Below are positions 31,950 through 41,918 of a stretch of DNA of 64,000 bases, one piece after another; position 1 is the first letter of the stretch; every line of letters begins with the position of its first letter. Source of the stretch: Pinus tabuliformis (Eukaryota > Streptophyta > Pinopsida > Pinales > Pinaceae); contig CM062816.1 of NCBI GenBank assembly GCA_031772625.1, forward strand, positions 1,669,027,058 through 1,669,091,057, read 5' to 3'. The position numbers and the translations under genes are program-made. Under the pieces are notes generated by a model. The model was not told the origin of the DNA. It did no database searches and saw only the letters and a program-made list of their open reading frames with translations.

Positions 31950-33010
31950 GAGGCCACAGGTCGGGTGCGACCGTGAGGTCGAGATGCGAAGAGGTAGACT
32001 ATGGGTCGCAATGGTAGGAGGTCGCGGGGAGAGAGGAGTCGCGAGGTCGTGAAGGTAGGAAGTCACAGGGGACGGGGAGTCGCGGAGTCACGGAGTCGCA
32101 GGTCAGGGAAGTCACGAGGTCGCGGAGTTAGGAGGTCGCGGGGAACAAGGAGTCGCGGAGTCGTGAGAAAGGGAAATCGCGAGGTTGCGGAGTTGCAGAG
32201 TCGCGGCGGGGAGGATATCACGGCCGCAGGGCGTGCGACTAAGGTTCAGACTATCCCAGAGGAGGCCTCTAAATGACTTAGGGGGGATCTGGGTTACTTT
32301 TCAAAAAGGTAAGACTTAGGTTCCTTGATCTAACCAGGAGGAACATGCGTAAGGAGGAGTGAAAGAGTAGGGGAAGGTCAGGGTGATTTATGGAGCACAA
32401 CTAGGGAGGAGAACTAAGTAACGAGCTAAACCCTAGGGTAGGAGGCAAGCCGGAGGTCAGGGGATGCAGTTTATGCCATTTGGAGAAATACAATCATCGC
32501 AGGAGAGGCGACCGTTACTTACCAGAGTCGAACACGCGTGCGAAGTCAGTCAGAGGGATTTATGCCTTCTGGTGCGACCAGCAAAGCTCTGTAAAATGCG
32601 ACCAAGATGCCCTCTTATTTATAAAATCATCGCACGAGTGTAGGTCGCAAGGGTCACAAGGAGGTACAGTGCGACCTTGCGACTCAAGGGTCGCTTGCGT
32701 CTCACGGGTCACAAAGTCACATGGTCGCAAAGTTGTGTTGAAAGATGTGAATCGGGAATGTGACCTCACGACCTTGCGACCTTGTGAGTCACGAAGTCAC
32801 CTCGTCGCTAAGTCGCGTCAGAAGATGTGAATTGGGAATGCGACCTTCAGACCTTGCAACCTTGCGAGTCGCAGAGTCGCATGGTCGCGTGGAACATAAG
32901 TGGTCGAGAGTGCGACCTTGCGACTAGCGGGTCGCCGAGGCCACAAGGGTTGTCTTGGTCGCAGGCATATGCTATAGTCGTGTTGCGATTATGCGACCTG
33001 GTTTTATCTC
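31950..33010 (-). repeat. GTCGC-rich repeat region in the gypsy-1 LTR
   Basis: Dozens of copies of GTCGC/GCGAC and their GTCAC, GTTGC and GTCGT variants occur. They are in one orientation at 31970-32220 (GGTCGCGGAGTCGC type) and in both orientations at 32520-33000 (GCGACCTTGCGACC type). The counterpart is 44830-45850. Many changes are CG to TG or CA, as expected from cytosine methylation. The short frames over it (such as 32001-32276) are repeat artefacts. Confidence 0.85.
32616..32623 (-). promoter_or_regulatory. TATA box in the gypsy-1 3' LTR
   Basis: The minus strand reads GATTTTATAAATAAGAGG. The same sequence lies at 45448-45455 in the 5' LTR. It lies about 760 bp before the LTR ORF start in this copy. 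Confidence 0.6.
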
Positions 33011-33184
33011 TTGGAGCTGTGACTTGGTCTAACTTAGCCAAAATTTGGAATTCCCTGTGGCTTACTGATATTAACGAAACTTCGGGAAGGGCCTAACAGG
33101 GCTGAAGCTTAGGCTTGATGTAGGGGGTCCAAAAATTTTATGTTTACGGGGATTTTTGGAGGTGTTGTCGCAACAGCTACAACA

Positions 33185-34181
33185 ATTGGCGATTCCCTGG
33201 AAGATCCCAGGATCTCTGACGTTTACGGGCCTCGCTTAAGGGGACTTGAAATAGATATTTCTTGATTGGGTTGCGGGTCCCACTGATGATATTCTAGGTC
33301 CTCCTTCTAAACTTGGTCAGTTGTCCTGCTTGTCTCAACATGATCTTTACACATGCAAAAGAAAGGGGGAGCTACCTTCTGCTACCTAGGGCCTGAAAGG
33401 GAGAACCGAAGTTACAGCATGAGTTTTAGAGTATTCCCAGTATAGTGGTCATGGTACTCTGGTGTTGCTCCGCTACCAGCGAGCCTAAATAGTACCCTGG
33501 TAGAGTCACTACCTAGAAATCGCGAACGTTGCTCCACTGCCAGCGAGCCTGAACAGTACCCCAGCGGAGTCGTTGCTTCACCTCTTTGCGCAGGAAGCCT
33601 TTCTCAGTCCTTTAGCCCTTATTATGAAAGGTGTAGGTGCTCATGAGCACTTATTTTGCTTGTGCGTATATCGCACTTATTTAATGTTGGCTTGAAAAAC
33701 CTGGGCGGATGAGGGATCCTGACTTATTCAACTTGAAAAGAGGTTGTTTCTGGCTTATAGAGTCCTTATTGTTTTCCTAGGATATGTGTATACTCATTTC
33801 TGGTTCTTTCGGCTCCCCTTTTGTCCCTAAGACTACAGGTGAGCTAGAACGACTTCAAGAATTTAGATCATGCGGGCAGCATGGATAGACTGACGTGGGT
33901 GAGAATGAGGACCTATGCATGTCATCGCATTCCCCGTTGTTACCAAATCTTTCGTACTATACTCTTGTCGTACTTAAACTTTGGTCCGTTAACGGATCCA
34001 GAGAGCGTCTGAGAGACCTAAAGTGTAGGGCTGATTACTTTGACCTACCATCTCTACTTTATTCCAGAAAACAACAAACAACCGTTAAACTAGAGATTGA
34101 AATAATTAAATTCAATTACAACTATCTATGAAAGCAATGGTAGACTATAGTACAAGGTGGGACCTAGAAACTCTGGGGCTG
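33185..34181 (-). other. 3' non-coding region of gypsy-1
   Basis: It lies between integrase and the 3' LTR. It holds a tandem pair of about 55 bp: GTTGCTCCGCTACCAGCGAG near 33472 and GTTGCTCCACTGCCAGCGAG near 33529. No clear polypurine tract touches the LTR on the minus strand (GGGATCTTCCAGGGAATCGCCAAT), which is odd for an element with such a clean TSD. No ORF was recognised. Confidence 0.6.
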
Positions 34182-35788
34182 CTAGGTGAAGTAATGTTTA
34201 AGGTCGTGGCCATTCACTGGGAGGGGTTCCACCCGTCCTCCCAGGGTTTGTAATTTGAAAGTGTGATGACCAATTTTTTCTACAATCTCGAATGGACCTA
34301 ACCACAAGGCTTGAAATTTTGCGTGTTTTCCTTTGTCTTCATGAGTCGGGTCCCATTTGAGCACTAGGTCACCTACCTCAAACTTGTGGGACCCTACAGA
34401 TTTCCCATCAAACCATCTTTTGATCCAGGCTTGGTGAATGGAAAACTTCTCCTTAGTTTTGTACCTTTCTTCCTCTAGTTTCACCAGGGTATCGATCCAG
34501 CTTTGTATAGATGGGCAAGGTGTGCCTCGCGACTCTTGGGCTAGCTTAAGGGCAGGGAGGTACAGATTGGGGGGTAAGATGGCTTCTTTTCCGTAGACCA
34601 AGAAGTATGGTGATGTGCTTATCGAGGTTTTGGGAGTGACCCGGTCAACCCGAAGGGCGTTACTGAGGGCATTATGCTAATTCCTTTGCTGTGAAAGCAA
34701 GGTTTTTTGATGATACGAATGAGATTCTTGTTGGTCGATTCAGCCAAGTCGTTCCCTTAAGGGTAGTAATTAGCAGAATGTTTTAACGCTATGCTATTTT
34801 CCAAAGCAAAATTATATAATTTCAAAGATGAAAAGTAAGTAGCGTTATCAAAAATAAGGGAGGTTGGAACACCAAACCTGGTGATGATGTGTTGCTTAAT
34901 AAAAGATATTACCTCATCGTCATTAACCTTTCGAAGTGGGATTGCCTCTACCCATCGAGTGAAGTAGTCGGTGGCCGTGAGTATGTACCTATGCTACTTT
35001 GACGAGTGAGGAATGATCTCGCCTATGATGTCGAGACCCCATTGTTGAAAAGGTTCCTCAACTACTATGGGTTGCAAGGGGGCCGATGACCTTGCCTGCC
35101 TGCCAGCATGCTTTTGGCAGATCGAACACTTTCGTACATAGTCATGAGCATCTTTGAATAGAGTGGGCCAGTAGAAACCTGCCCGCATAATCTTGTGCGT
35201 TGTGGTGTCGCCTATGTAATGACCTCCTGCCGATCCGTCATGTAGATCTTTGAGCACCCACTGTGCTTCGTCATATTCTAGACATCTTAGCAACACACCA
35301 AGGTGATGCTTCCTGAAGAGGCTCCCTTGGACCATCTGATATGAGGCTGCTTTCAGTCTGATGGCTCTTCTCTGTTTAGCGGACATTGCTTCGGGAAACG
35401 AACCGTGTGTTAGGTATTGTTTTAAATCAGTGTACCATGATGGGGAGTCATGTGAGCCGATGAGTTCGTTGTTGTACATTTCGATTTCATGCTCCCATCC
35501 TTCTGTTTCTTGGGCCAATCGGTCAGCTTCCATGCCCTGCAGATCCGTGGCTTTGGTGGCCAGCTTACAAAGACCATGCCCCTTTACAGTGTGGGAGGGC
35601 TTAAATTCCAAGTCGTATTCCTGGGGGGATTTCATCCAGTTGGCTCTTCTCTCCCCCAACTCTTGTTGTACGAAGAGGGATCTGACAGCGGCATGGGGGA
35701 CCATTACGGTGACATGATCTTTTAGGATGTAAGGCCTGAAGTGTTTCACTGCTTTGTAGACAACATAAGCCTGCTTATCGATGTCCAA
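34182..35788 (-). pseudogene. Gypsy-1 RNase H end and integrase
   Basis: 35788 to about 35570 ends the RNase H (DKQAYVVYKAVKHFRPYI). The integrase zinc region follows: HDGSAGGHYIGDTTTHKI, with H-x-H, then CSICQKHAG with C-x2-C, near 35100-35250. The core begins QQWGLDIIGEI (first Asp) and is broken after 34994 by frameshifts and stops. The C-terminal part 34601-34182 is open (VYGKEAILPP...KFEVGDLVLKWDP...LWLGPFEIVEKIG...LKHYFT). There is no chromodomain. Confidence 0.88.
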
Positions 35789-36820
35789 GTAATTCAGCTT
35801 CGCCCCTTATAGTCCTGTACTCATGAAAGATATAAGACATTCGTCATGGTTGCAGTCCTTTTGAGTGAGGACTGTGGCCAGTGATGAATCTGAAGTGAAA
35901 GTGTATAAGATAAAATATTTACCGAAATCATGGCTTGAAAGTGAATGTGCCTCCGCGATTGCTGCCTTAATCCGATCAAATGATTCCTTTTCTTCCCGGT
36001 CCCATTTGAAAATTGTATCTTTTTTTATCATGTTTTGTAGAGGTTTGCCAATTTGTGCAAAATATGAAATAAACTTGTGCAGGAAATTAATTTTACCTAG
36101 GAAATATTGCATACCTTTCTTGGTGCTTGGCTGAGGGATTTGTGCTATGGCTTTCACACAGTCAGGGTCGACTGTGATCCCTTTCTTGGTGATAATGTGG
36201 CCTAGCAGATTGCCTTCCAAGACTGCAAATATGCTCTTCTTGGGGTTGAGCGAGATCCCATATTTTCGGCATCTTTCAAAAATTTGCTTCAAATGCTGGA
36301 GATGATTGCTTCTTTTTTTTTTAAAACGGTGACATCATCCAAGTAAACCACCATGCTCTGACACATTAACCCCGGAAAGCGATATCCATAGATCTTTGGA
36401 AAGTTTCCCCAGCTTTTATTAGCCCAAACGGCATGTGACGAAAAGCGAATGTTCCCCACCTCGTTCGAAATGTGGTTTTAATCATGTCAGGTTCTGAGAC
36501 CAGGACCTGATTGTAACCGGAGAACCCATCTAGTAGAGAGAAGAGCTCGGAACCTGAGACAGTTTGAAGTATCTGCTCCATGGATGGAATAGGGTAGTTA
36601 TCTTTGTCCGACGCTCGATTAAGGTTCCGGAAATCGATGCAGAGGTGTATTTCTCTGTATTTTTTCCTTACTGGTACCAAGTTAGATACCCATGTCGAGT
36701 GTCTGACCTTAAAAATAATGCGGGCGTCCAAAAATTTCTTTAACTCCTTTTGTATGAGGAGTTCTAAGGCGAGATGCACCTTCCTTACTTTCTACTGAAA
36801 TGGTTTGACCCCTCCTCTGG
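35789..36820 (-). pseudogene. Gypsy-1 reverse transcriptase
   Basis: The RT fingers and palm are in 36779-36366 (VSNLVPVRKKYREIHLCIDF, LLDGFSGYNQVLV, GTFAFRHMPFGL). The catalytic YLDD is at about 36343-36354, followed by a run of A (plus-strand T run) that shifts the frame. The thumb and the connection follow in 36292-35807 (CRKYGISLNPKKS, LLGHIITKKGI, FDRIKAAIAEA). Copies element RNA to DNA. Two frameshifts and several stops. Confidence 0.9.
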
Positions 36821-36826
36821 TAGGAA

Positions 36827-38200
36827 TTACATGCTAAATAATCTGAGTGTCATATATTTCAGTTCATCGTAAGTCCAAGAAAAGACATCTCGGTACTTTC
36901 GAAACAAACTAATGAAAGCTTGTTTTTCCTTTGGGGTGCATTTTGTTCCCAGATTAACATATTTGGGGTCACGCTCAATCCCGAGATTGATTTTCTCATG
37001 TAAGAGGGTGGAACTATGCATCTTGGCATTTGGCGGACCTCTGAAGCGATTTTGGAGGTCAAACAGTTTTTCCAATGACACCACCCCTTTCGGTAAGGCA
37101 TTTCCCTTTCGGGAATCCACCTCATCTTGTAATGTTTTTTCATGTTCCTCTTCGTCAATAGCTGCGTCTTTGAATACTTCAGCATTTTCCATGAATTCCA
37201 GAATCTTTTGGTCATCATTAAACACGCGTAAGTTAGTTACATTATCCGGTACAGCTGGTTTATACAAAATTTCAATAGAAAAACCATCTCTAAGGGGTGT
37301 GAACCTAGCTGCGGCATTAGCTAGAGTATCAGTAGCAACGTTGTTAAACCTAGGAACAGACATGATATTGAAAGCTTTAAAGGAATTAATGAGACGCCAT
37401 ACCTCTTGCTGGTAGTTCTTTAGATGCGGAGACAAACAATGGATGTTATTGCATACCTGTCTCGTGATGATTTCCGAATCCCCAATGACTTTCAGGCAGT
37501 CTGCTTTTAAGTCAATGGCCTTTTTTAGGCCGATCACCAATGCCTCATATTCAGCAGTATTGTTGGTACATTGGAATTCTAACCTACAAGAGATAAAAAA
37601 TATTTCTCCTTTGGGATTTAGTAGGACGCATCTGGCCCCTGCTCCATCGTGGGTTTTGGAACCGTCATAGTACAGCGTCCACGTCTCCGTGTTGGGGAAG
37701 GGTAAACCTGACGTATGCAAGTTTAAAGAAAGAATTGTGTCATCGCAGCTTGGGGTTTGCATGGGGATTTCGATCTGGGTATCCGAGGAGATGGTTGAGG
37801 TCTGAGGTTGATAGCACCTGAATGAAGATTCGAGGAGGCATACTCGTAGATCTTGTTGTGCGTAACTGATTGGTTCATTAGAGCTTTCAAGGTCGGAAAC
37901 AGTATGTTTCATACAAGGTTCACTATTTACCCGGATCTGGTTATTTTTCCCTTTGTAAGGCAGCCATAAGTGAGACCAATCGGTGGCAAAGTAGCCCTGC
38001 AACTTGCAAGACCAATCTCTGCTGAGAAGAAGACCATAAGCTTTTGAGATGTCTACGATGATTATGTCAATGCATTGGTGCACTCGGGCATCAGAGGATA
38101 ACCAAATGATGACATTATTTAATTCCCCAATGGTTGGGACTTGAGATCTGTCGAGTTGGATAATTTTGGCATCGGTTTTCTCTGGTTGAACATTAAGTTT
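36827..38200 (-). pseudogene. Gypsy-1 extra RNase H-like domain between protease and RT
   Basis: An open frame of 418 codons (38083-36827). After the protease tail (AYGLLLSRDWSCKLQG) comes an RVT_3-type RNase H: LYYDGSKTHDGAGA (Asp codon 37664-37666), TNNTAEYEALVIGLKKA (Glu), LKVIGDSEIITRQV (Asp) and VPRFNNVATDTLANAAA (Asp, 37328-37330). All four acidic residues are present. A linker then leads to the RT N terminus (KYRDVFSWTYDELKYM). In Tat elements as I know them this second RNase H lies after the retroviral-type RNase H, not before RT. Confidence 0.85.
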
Positions 38201-38801
38201 CTTGCATACCGACTAGGGCCTAATGTTGGTAGAAGCACCAAAGTCGACGAGACAGTTGCGGACGTTGAAATTAAACATCTCAAATATTAAGAGGAATGGG
38301 GGGCTTGAGCCTCTCAAGTTGGTGTTAGCGGCGTTAACTATAGCTTGGAGGTTGACCACGGCTGGGGATCGGCTTGCGGGATTCCCCTTGCCCGAAGCGA
38401 TGGGTTTAACTAGGTCAAGGGACAACTCAAATAACGAGATGTTAGCTCGCATCTTCTTTAAATCTTCAAATAATATTGTAATATAACTCGGCGGGGAAAT
38501 ATTCTGGCATTACGCATGGCATAGCCGCTATAGTCTTAGTAGTAAACCCTTTGAATGCATTCTTAGGTGTGGGGGGGTTCCTTTTCATGCTAGCAGGTGA
38601 TTTGTTCGGGTGTAAATCATCTGTTCCTCTAGGCGAGGGAATATAGGTTTGATTGGTATCATTCAGGGGCAATATCCTATGCAACAAAGCCTTCTTCTTT
38701 TCTTTAAAGGAAGAGTCCGCTACTATACCTTTACTCCTCATATTGTAACTTTTGGGGAGCCTCTCCGACACAGGTTTCTTGTGTAGTGCACACATCTCCA
38801 C
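38201..38801 (-). pseudogene. Gypsy-1 protease region
   Basis: The active-site segment reads CLVDFGASTNIRP near 38225-38255, where the usual D-S-G has become D-F-G by one base. The upstream 38801-38466 frame (MEMCALHKKPVSERLPKSYN...) links gag to protease in a different frame. A stop follows the active-site segment. It would have matured the polyprotein. Confidence 0.8.
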
Positions 38802-40661
38802 CCCGGAGGATCTCGAGAGTTAGCACAGCAGAGGGGGAATCCTCACCAAGGGGGGAATCATCTTCTCCTGATTCGTCTGTTTCATCCTCTGCTTCGCCGG
38901 TGTTCTGGTCTTCTAATAATTGGGTGACTACGGCGGTCATATTATGTAGCCATTGTGGGTAGTTTTTTTCAGAGTGTGAAGCTTGATGGAAAGTGCAGAA
39001 GTTGTCTTTGCCTAATTCTTCTACGTTGAAGGTAGAACTAGGGTTTTGCAAAACTTTAGGGGGAAAATTATTGGTTTTTCGGAAAAAGGGCTTAGTGGGT
39101 TTGGACCCTCCAGAAGCATCATTGGTTCTTCGCTTTAGCTCAGACACTTCATTGGTTAGTTGTTTTAGCAATTTGGTTAGTCCTTCAAAGTCAAAAGGAT
39201 CTTTGTCCTTATCGGTTGTTTTACTCAAGGAAGCCTGGTTCCTCTTACTAGAGGACTTTGGATCCTCTCGTGACTCGTGTTCCAAGGTGCCAATTGAAAG
39301 AAGATCCTTTTCGACCTCGAGTGCCGCGGCAAAATTCTCTACCAGAGTGAGCTTTGCTTCGCGCTTAACGAAAATAGCAATGTCCCGTGGCAGGGCCCTT
39401 GTGTAATAATCAATCATGATGGAATCATCAAGAGCTACATCCATGGGGAACTTGTTTAAAATAGTGGTGACATGCTGATTAAAATCCTTTACCTTCTCCT
39501 TCTTATTACATTTCAGGGTGCTGAGCTCGGTGAGAAGCATGGAAGGTGTCTTATCATCTGAAAATTTATCTAGAAAGGATTTACGAAACTCATCCCACGT
39601 TCGGATGGAGGAGATGGGTAGCGATCGATACCAAGTGGCCGCTTTATTTTCAAGGGTATGCGGGAATAGGCGGCATGCTACATCGTCATACTGGACCTTC
39701 ATCATCTGCAGAGCTAAATAGAAATTGCTAATGTGGTCATCAGCTGAGGTCCCTTTCTCCGGATCGAATTTTGGGAGGTGTTTCTCAGAATGTCGGGGCA
39801 TATCATGTAGGAAGCCCCTAAGGTTTAAAGGAGATTGCGCCATCCAAGCTAGTGGCGGGGGACGGCGGTTAGGTCTAGTGTTGAAAAAGGGGCAGTGATC
39901 ATTTCCTTCTGATTCACTATCCATGCCTGACCTACCGCTGGTGCAAGGAGGGCATCGGGCTTCTCTCCTCGGCACTCTGAGATGCCCTAGATCCCTCGTG
40001 TTTCTCACATTCTGGTTGTCTCTTAGGTTCCTAAGGAGACGTTGGTTGTTGTAAAAGTTTATCCGGTCTCTAAGGTAGTCCCCAGCCTCTTGTCCCAAGA
40101 TCCCATGAGTGCCCTCAGTGAGAGGTTGATCGTTGGCAGGGGTTTCCTCAGTGATTCTTCGATTGTTCCCGCGCACTTCCCCCTATGCGTCTGGTTATTC
40201 TTGCCAGTAAAGGTATTCTTAGGCTCTCCCTCTTCATCTTCCAGTTGGCTTTCCAATCCTTCGATAGATAGTCTTTCGACAGCGTCTGCATAATCATCCA
40301 GGGCTAAGCCAATTAACTATGATACAGAGTTAACTAGGACGCCCTGACACGTATGTTGAAGGTTGGAGGTGTGAGAATTGGCTAGGGAGTTAGTGGCGGG
40401 GATACATCTTAAACCCCTAGTGAATTGTCGTGTGATAGGGCGCAAAGCCCTGAGCTGTTCATTAGTGACTTCGTACATGGGAAGTTCCTCCCCCCCAAGG
40501 GTGTCTTCAAGATGGGGAATAGGAGTTTCTTCATGGGGGGGTTTTGTGAAGGGCGGCCCGAACGGAGGGTTATACCATACCTCAGGGGGTGTGGGAGGCC
40601 GCAGTTGATTACTTCCTTGATGGGAAGTTTCTGTGTGAGGAGGGATTTTAGTGCTTGCCAT
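38731..40661 (-). pseudogene. Gypsy-1 gag
   Basis: The probable start is the ATG at 40661 (MASTKIPPHTETSHQ), only a few bases after the PBS. A stop near 40317 and a frameshift near 40170 lead into an open 481-codon frame (40176-38731). The Retrotrans_gag core is clear: ACRLFPHTLENKAATWYRSL, then WDEFRKSFLDKF, and DFNQHVTTILNKFP. Near the end FCTFHQASHSEKNYPQW resembles the C-x2-H-type box of Tat/Athila gags, with its last Cys replaced by Tyr. A Glu/Asp-rich tail follows. Confidence 0.88.
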
Positions 40662-40663
40662 GG

Positions 40664-40682
40664 CCCTCCTTCTAGCACCAAA
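40664..40682 (-). other. Putative primer-binding site of gypsy-1
   Basis: The minus strand next to the LTR reads TTTGGTGCTAGAAGGAGGG. The TGG-type start and the position fit a PBS, and the gag ATG follows at once. I could not name the tRNA with certainty. Confidence 0.6.
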
Positions 40683-41918
40683 TCTGTTGATGTGCTGGAA
40701 TTTGTCACCAACAGTCAAGGGGATCTCTCCGGTGTAGGTTCCCAACTAGAGCCTACACTGGGTATGCTGGAGATCCCTTCCAGTATGTGGGCCTGGCTGC
40801 CACTTAGTTTTGCAGAGCTAGCTTCGGATAGAGGTGTGATATGAACTTAGTAGAAAGTGTGAGTTTTAAGCAACACAAGAGAATAATTGACAAGTATCCT
40901 GTGTCATACATATATACCATGAATAGCAAGATATAAGCCACGCAGTCTTACATAAAGTTACTATTAACAGGACTTTAAACAAGACTTGTGCAAATTAAAT
41001 AGATACTGCTTAATGATTGCAAAATCAGTTCACAATCATCAACCATTTACCATCATACTAAAATGTGCAGTTAAAAGAGAGATTATACTAACACCTAAGG
41101 AAATAGGTCATTAGCATGCGTATAGAGTGAAAGAAACCAAATACCATTCATACGTAGCAAAACTAGATTCGAGGTACGAAACAGCATGTGGAGCGACTGC
41201 ACATCAAGAAGCTTTCGGGAACATTCGATCCGTCAAGTGTAGAAAATACTCATGGCACCAACACATAGATATTTGAAGCATTCAATAGTGAAAACGTACA
41301 ATTAATTCTTGCATTGACTAGAATAATCACACTTCTCTTAAGAACTGTGTCTATTACTATCCAAAAAATTACTTTGCCCAAAAAAAAAGTCCTATCAAAT
41401 GAGATGTGAAGTTACATTTATAGGATGAGGGAGACCTTTGGTCTACTCTTGACTCTTGGACTTCCAAGTGAACTTTCGGCAACTTCTTAGCATTCTAAGT
41501 GATGTTTCCTATTCATAGAGTATTTCATGCTACCATAGCACACACACAAACAAAAACGAAATGACTATCACCCTAGTTAACTAAGCTGCAAATGGCGAGT
41601 TCCGGAATGTTGAGCCCGAGTTTTTCGGTCAGGTAAGTGCACCATATGTTGTATTCTACCGCGATGGGGGAGATTGGCGACTGGCCTTAATCATGTCTAT
41701 GTAAGCATTCCAATGCGTCTGGGATCAGAGTATTTCACTTAGCACGTATATGATTGTTCAGGGTGTCCAACTTAGTGTAGAGCCTTACTGGTACCACAAT
41801 GTAACGCATGATATTTTCCGCTGAGGCCGGCATATCTCTTGTGGACAGCTTGTCTATATGTTTCCACGAATGCTTGCACCTCATTTTTGATCTCCTCTTG
41901 GTTCCTGTTCTATCTGAT

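Larger units (their letters stand above)
30728..33184 (-). repeat. 3' LTR of gypsy-1, right piece
   Basis: It matches 43664-46009 of the intact LTR, with two larger length differences: about 65 bp near 32281 and about 25 bp near 32573, both extra here. It carries the 5' half of the LTR ORF, the TATA box and the GTCGC-rich region, and ends GCTACAACA at 33184. Confidence 0.92.

Noticed and set aside
32001-32276. Arg/Ser/Gly-rich 91-codon frame
   Set aside because: It is a by-product of the GTCGC repeats in the gypsy LTR and is not kept in the other LTR copy.
40042-40844. Plus-strand frames opposite gypsy-1 gag
   Set aside because: Shadows of the minus-strand gag; no codon-use or homology support.
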